Positions 6,223 to 8,755 of a stretch of 8,755 bases of DNA are shown here, one piece after another. The DNA comes from Candidatus Nitrosymbiomonas sp. (GTDB lineage Bacteria > Sysuimicrobiota > Sysuimicrobiia > Sysuimicrobiales > Humicultoraceae). Both the position numbers and the translations under genes were made by a program. The notes beneath the pieces are model-generated. The model was not told the origin of the DNA and ran no database searches. It saw only the letters and a program-made list of their open reading frames with translations. Position 1 is the stretch's first letter, and each line of letters opens with the position of its first letter. The stretch covers positions 1 to 8,755 of the forward strand of contig DYHL01000105.1 in assembly GCA_020724185.1 (NCBI GenBank), written 5' to 3'.

Positions 6223-7277
6223 GACAGCCCCTTCCCGCTCGCCCCCGGCACGAGCAGGGACTTGATCGCGCGCCCCTCCGCCTGGGCCTCGAATGCCTCC
6301 TGCCAGCGCTGTAGCGGAACCTCCATTGAGATGAGCGGCCGCGCCCTCACCCGGCCCGAGCCCAGCAGTCGAAGCCCGGTGATCCAACTGGTGTGCCGGC
6401 TGCTGAAGGAGAACTGCACCTCCAACCCCTTGAACACGGCCACATCCCATGGAAACTGCACGGCAGGCCGGCCGGTAACACCCAGCACGCCGATCCTCCC
6501 GAGCCTGCGCACGAGGTGCGGCAGCAGCTCCACGGCCGCAGGGGAGCCCGAGGTCTCGATCGCGAGGTCGGCGCCCACGCCACCGGTCGCCGCCATCACC
6601 CGCTCCACGAGATCCTCCTCGGCGACGTTGACGACGGCGTCCGCTCCGGTCGCCGTCGCGACGGGGAGCCGCAGCGGAAGGTCGGCCGGCGTGCCGCCGA
6701 CGACCATCGGCCCTGCGCCCGAAGCCCGCGCCACCTGGAGGCAGAGCAGGCCGATCGGCCCGGGCCCGGTGATCACCACGCTCTCACCGGCGCGCACCCC
6801 GGCGCGCTCCATCACCGCGTGGACGGCGATCGCCGTGGGCTCGCTGAGCGCCGCCTCCTCGAGGCTCAGTCCATCCGGTATCCGGTGGAGCAGCCCGGCG
6901 GGCATGACGACGTAGTCGGCGAAGGCGCCGTCCCGGCCGATGCCGGCGGCCCGCTTGTCCGGGCAGATGTGCCGATTGCCACTGCGGCATAGGAAGCAGT
7001 CGCCGCAGCTCCCGGTGCTGGTCTCGGAGACCACGCGGTCCCCGACGACGTATCCCGTCACTCCCTCGCCGAGCGCGCTCACCGTTCCGGAGAACTCATG
7101 GCCCAGCACAACCGGCGGCCAGTAGGGATGCGCGTCGCGCCAGATGTGGAGGTCGCTCCCGCAGATCGCCGCTGCGCTGATCCGGATCTTCACCTCGCCG
7201 GGCCCAGGCGCTGGTTCCTCCACCTCGCGCAACTCCACGAGCCCCTTGCCGCGTCCGACCTTCACGACGCCCAGCAT
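6219..7277 (-). CDS. Zinc-dependent MDR dehydrogenase (sorbitol/threonine/L-idonate dehydrogenase type)
   Basis: Medium-chain NAD(P)-dependent dehydrogenase of 352 residues. The catalytic zinc site is Cys39 (ICGSD), His60 and Glu61 (LGHEF), with Glu146 in SEP. The structural zinc site has four cysteines: Cys91, Cys94, Cys97 and Cys105. The Rossmann motif GPGPIG is at 171-176. After strand 2 the sequence is VVGGTPADLPLRL, with no clear Asp, so the NAD/NADP choice is open. I chose ATG 7277 because GGAGG at 7290-7286 lies 8 nt upstream; a GTG at 7286 would start inside that site. The gene follows the ABC permease after 18 nt and overlaps the SDR gene by 4 bp. It probably oxidises a secondary alcohol of a polyol, sugar or aldonate brought in by the transporter. 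L-idonate or L-gulonate 5-dehydrogenase, sorbitol dehydrogenase and L-threonine dehydrogenase share this architecture. Confidence 0.93.
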   Translation of the reverse strand: MLGVVKVGRGKGLVELREVEEPAPGPGEVKIRISAAAICGSDLHIWRDAHPYWPPVVLGHEFSGTVSALGEGVTGYVVGDRVVSETSTGSCGDCFLCRSGNRHICPDKRAAGIGRDGAFADYVVMPAGLLHRIPDGLSLEEAALSEPTAIAVHAVMERAGVRAGESVVITGPGPIGLLCLQVARASGAGPMVVGGTPADLPLRLPVATATGADAVVNVAEEDLVERVMAATGGVGADLAIETSGSPAAVELLPHLVRRLGRIGVLGVTGRPAVQFPWDVAVFKGLEVQFSFSSRHTSWITGLRLLGSGRVRARPLISMEVPLQRWQEAFEAQAEGRAIKSLLVPGASGKGLS

Positions 7278-7285
7278 TTGCAGCA

Positions 7286-7290
7286 CCTCC
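7286..7290 (-). promoter_or_regulatory. Shine-Dalgarno choosing the zinc dehydrogenase start
   Basis: GGAGG on the minus strand (7290-7286), 8 nt before ATG 7277. The in-frame GTG at 7286-7284 overlaps it, so the GTG start is very unlikely. Confidence 0.8.
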
Positions 7291-7295
7291 GCTCC

Positions 7296-8150
7296 CTACT
7301 GCTTCACCGCGCCTGCGGTCAGCCCGGTAACCAGCCACTGCTGCATGAGCAGGTAGAGAACGATCCCCGGAAACCCTCCCAGAAGCGCGCCCGCCATCAA
7401 CTCGGGCCAGGCGACGTAGAACTCCTGAACGGTCCGCGCGATCGCGAGCGTGACCGTCACCATCCCCTCGCTGTGCGTCAGGGTCGCTACCCACAGCAGG
7501 TCTCCCCATGCCAGCAGGAAGGCGAAGAGCATGGTGGCCACGATTCCCGGCCGCACTAGCGGCAGCACTATCCGAAAGAAGATCGCGAACCTGCCACACC
7601 CGTCCACGGTCGCGGCCTCGTCGAGCTCGGTCGGGATCCCATCTATGAACCCCTTGAGCATCCAGGTGGCGAACGGCAGGCAGATCGTCAAGAAGGCGAT
7701 GATGAGCCCTGTGCGGGTGTCGTAGAGACCTAGCTCCGAGAGGATCCGGAAGTAGGGCCCTACCACCAGGACCCCGGGAAGCATCTGCGTGGTGAGTACG
7801 AAGCCCATCAGGAGCCCTCGGCCGCGCAACGGGAAGCGCGAAAAGCCGTAACCCGCCATCGCTCCCAGCAGGGTCGAGATCAGGGCGGTCGTGACCGAGA
7901 TGATCGTGCTGTTGAGGAAGTAGGTCGCATAGTTCTTCCTGACCCACATCGTGGTGTAGGCCTCGATCGTCGCGCGCTCCGGCAGCCAGATCACGGGGAT
8001 GCGCAGCGCCTCGGTCTCCGACTTGAGCGAGGTCAGGATCATCCAGAGGAACGGGAAGAAGACGAAAACGCCCACCAGGGCGGCAAAGATGTACACGCCA
8101 AAGAGCACCAGCCGCGAGCGGCTGTACAGGATCGGCGAGTCGATCATCAC
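7296..8150 (-). CDS. Sugar ABC transporter permease, MalG/UgpE type (CUT1)
   Basis: Inner-membrane subunit of a carbohydrate importer. The 284 residues hold six likely membrane helices: about 14-36, 80-104, 113-135, 146-168, 201-224 and 250-273. The EAA loop that contacts the ATPase is at 178-201 (DEAATVDGCGRFAIFFRIVLPLVRPGI region) with the family pattern EAAxxDG...P. Length and the N-terminal FFPFLWMILTSLKSETE (31-47) fit the MalG class. The start is GTG 8150 with GGGG at 8162-8159, 8 nt upstream; the next codon is an ATG (8147), a possible alternative. It would pair with the upstream MalF-type permease, which is broken here. No ATPase gene is present, and in CUT1 systems a shared MsmK/UgpC-type ATPase is often encoded elsewhere. 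The substrate is probably a sugar, polyol or sugar-derived acid. Confidence 0.93.
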   Translation of the reverse strand: MMIDSPILYSRSRLVLFGVYIFAALVGVFVFFPFLWMILTSLKSETEALRIPVIWLPERATIEAYTTMWVRKNYATYFLNSTIISVTTALISTLLGAMAGYGFSRFPLRGRGLLMGFVLTTQMLPGVLVVGPYFRILSELGLYDTRTGLIIAFLTICLPFATWMLKGFIDGIPTELDEAATVDGCGRFAIFFRIVLPLVRPGIVATMLFAFLLAWGDLLWVATLTHSEGMVTVTLAIARTVQEFYVAWPELMAGALLGGFPGIVLYLLMQQWLVTGLTAGAVKQ

Positions 8151-8201
8151 AGACGATACCCCGTGCCCTTTACCTCACAGTTCCCGCGGCCCCGGCGTCC
8201 G

Positions 8202-8700
8202 CTACTCCTGCCGGACGATCATCCTCACGTACGGAATCGACACGAGGAGCAGCAGCCCTGTCATGGCAATCGCCATCGCGGACGCGTACTCGAACTTGAA
8301 GAACTGGAAGTACTGCTTGAACACCTGCGTGGAGAGGACCTCGGTCATCGTGCCGGGCCCTCCGCCGGTCATCGCCTGCACGAGTCCGAACCGGCGGGTC
8401 TCCCAGATCGTGTCCAGGGCCAGGGCCACGATCATTACTCGCCTGAGCCCGGGCAGCGTCACGTGCCTGAATCGCCTCACCGTCCCGGCCCCATCTATGG
8501 CGGCCGCCTCGTACAGCTCCGTGGGAATGCGCTGCAGCCCCGCGAGGAAGATGATCATCACGAAGGGAAACCCGCGCCAGACGTTCGCCAGAATGACACT
8601 GGGCATGACGAGCCGCGGGTCTGTCAGCCACTCCATCGGGTTGGCGATGGCCCCGATGCGGAGCAGCGCATCGTTCAGTACCCCGTAGAGAGGGTTGAGT
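8202..8700 (-). pseudogene. Sugar ABC transporter permease, MalF/UgpA type, 5' part lost
   Basis: C-terminal 165 or so residues of the partner permease (CUT1 class, normally about 290-310 residues). Homologous-looking sequence begins LNPLYGVLNDALLRIG at 8699 and runs through WLTDPRLVMPSVILANVWRG and the EAA loop PTELYEAAAIDGAG...FRHVTLPGL to TAG 8202. Upstream of 8700 the reading frame meets TGA at 8711-8709, and the translated sequence no longer resembles a permease in any frame. The first two to three membrane helices and the start are therefore missing. ATG 8636 could start a shorter frame, but it lies inside the conserved domain and has no Shine-Dalgarno. Either an insertion has cut the gene, or the last 55 bases are an assembly join to a repeat. 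The next gene starts 51 nt downstream, in the same operon. Confidence 0.82.
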
Positions 8701-8755
8701 GTAACTACTCAGGTAGCCCCACCATGGCGCTGCCTTTGACTGGAGAGTAGTCTAC
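8701..8755. mobile_element. Possible end of an insertion sequence (IS66-like terminus GTAA)
   Basis: The permease frame stops exactly where this 55-base segment begins. It starts GTAACTACTCAGG, and IS66-family elements are known for ends beginning GTAA and for 8-bp target duplications. It has no protein-coding likeness on either strand and contains the small inverted repeat CTAC TCAG GTAG (8705-8716). The other end, the transposase and the duplicated target (expected GGTTGAGT, 8693-8700) are not in view, so the family is a guess. Confidence 0.4.

Noticed and set aside
5476..6450. A longer 324-residue version of the short-chain dehydrogenase
   Set aside because: The first 76 residues are out-of-frame zinc dehydrogenase sequence. 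The SDR fold begins at ATG 6222, which has an AAGGGG site and the ATGA overlap.
7278..7286. GTG start for the zinc dehydrogenase
   Set aside because: The GTG overlaps the GGAGG ribosome binding site; ATG 7277 is 8 nt after that site and fits the family N-terminus.
7096..7947. A 283-codon minus-strand frame overlapping the MalG-type permease and the zinc dehydrogenase
   Set aside because: It is an out-of-frame shadow of two well-supported genes, rich in Arg, Gly and Asp, with no domain.
8701..8755. Continuation of the MalF-type permease through a frameshift at the right end
   Set aside because: None of the minus-strand frames gives hydrophobic helix-like sequence, and the original frame has TGA within four codons, so a simple frameshift does not explain it.
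1..8755. CRISPR array, rRNA, riboswitch, toxin-antitoxin or biosynthetic cluster
   Set aside because: I looked for regularly spaced repeats, conserved RNA motifs and related protein families and saw none. The content is housekeeping plus one sugar catabolic operon.

Overview
The window is G+C-rich throughout and dense with genes, and the coding frames strongly favour G or C in the third codon position. Both tRNAs read G-ending codons (Val GUG, Thr ACG), as expected in such a genome. A family 5 uracil-DNA glycosylase, an M29 aminopeptidase and a CUT1-type sugar ABC operon together suggest a high-G+C free-living bacterium, for example from a thermophile-related, actinobacterial or uncultivated Terrabacteria-like lineage. 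The sequence alone does not allow a firmer placement.

Left part (1-2480), housekeeping. A Fe-S uracil-DNA glycosylase (UDGb) is read leftward from 704 and is still open at the window edge. Divergent from it, a clear -35/-10 promoter drives tRNA-Val(CAC). The tRNA is followed only 5 nt after its CCA end by the Shine-Dalgarno of an M29 metallo-aminopeptidase gene, so tRNA and mRNA are probably one transcript. A 90-residue protein of unknown function lies convergent to the aminopeptidase. tRNA-Thr(CGT), with an extended -10 promoter, follows on the plus strand.

Right part (2579-8700), one leftward operon for uptake and catabolism of a sugar or sugar acid. In transcription order it holds an ABC permease (MalF/UgpA type, broken), an ABC permease (MalG/UgpE type), a zinc alcohol/polyol dehydrogenase, a short-chain dehydrogenase, an Ldh2-family dehydrogenase, an IclR-family regulator and a PfkB kinase that looks like 2-keto-3-deoxygluconate kinase. 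Gaps are small (a 4-bp ATGA overlap, then 9 to 51 nt). The likely logic is import, oxidation/reduction steps toward 2-keto-3-deoxygluconate (KDG), phosphorylation to KDPG, and control by the IclR protein. No dehydratase, no KDPG aldolase and no substrate-binding protein are in view, so the substrate is unresolved.

Right edge. The first permease is coding back to 8700 and is then replaced by 55 bases of unrelated sequence starting GTAACTACTC, with an in-frame stop almost at once. This looks like the end of an inserted mobile element, perhaps IS66-like, where a contig broke. I see no CRISPR array, rRNA, or evident new defence or biosynthetic system. The most interesting points are the broken permease, the tRNA-aminopeptidase fusion transcript, and the unusual combination of three dehydrogenases with a KDG kinase.
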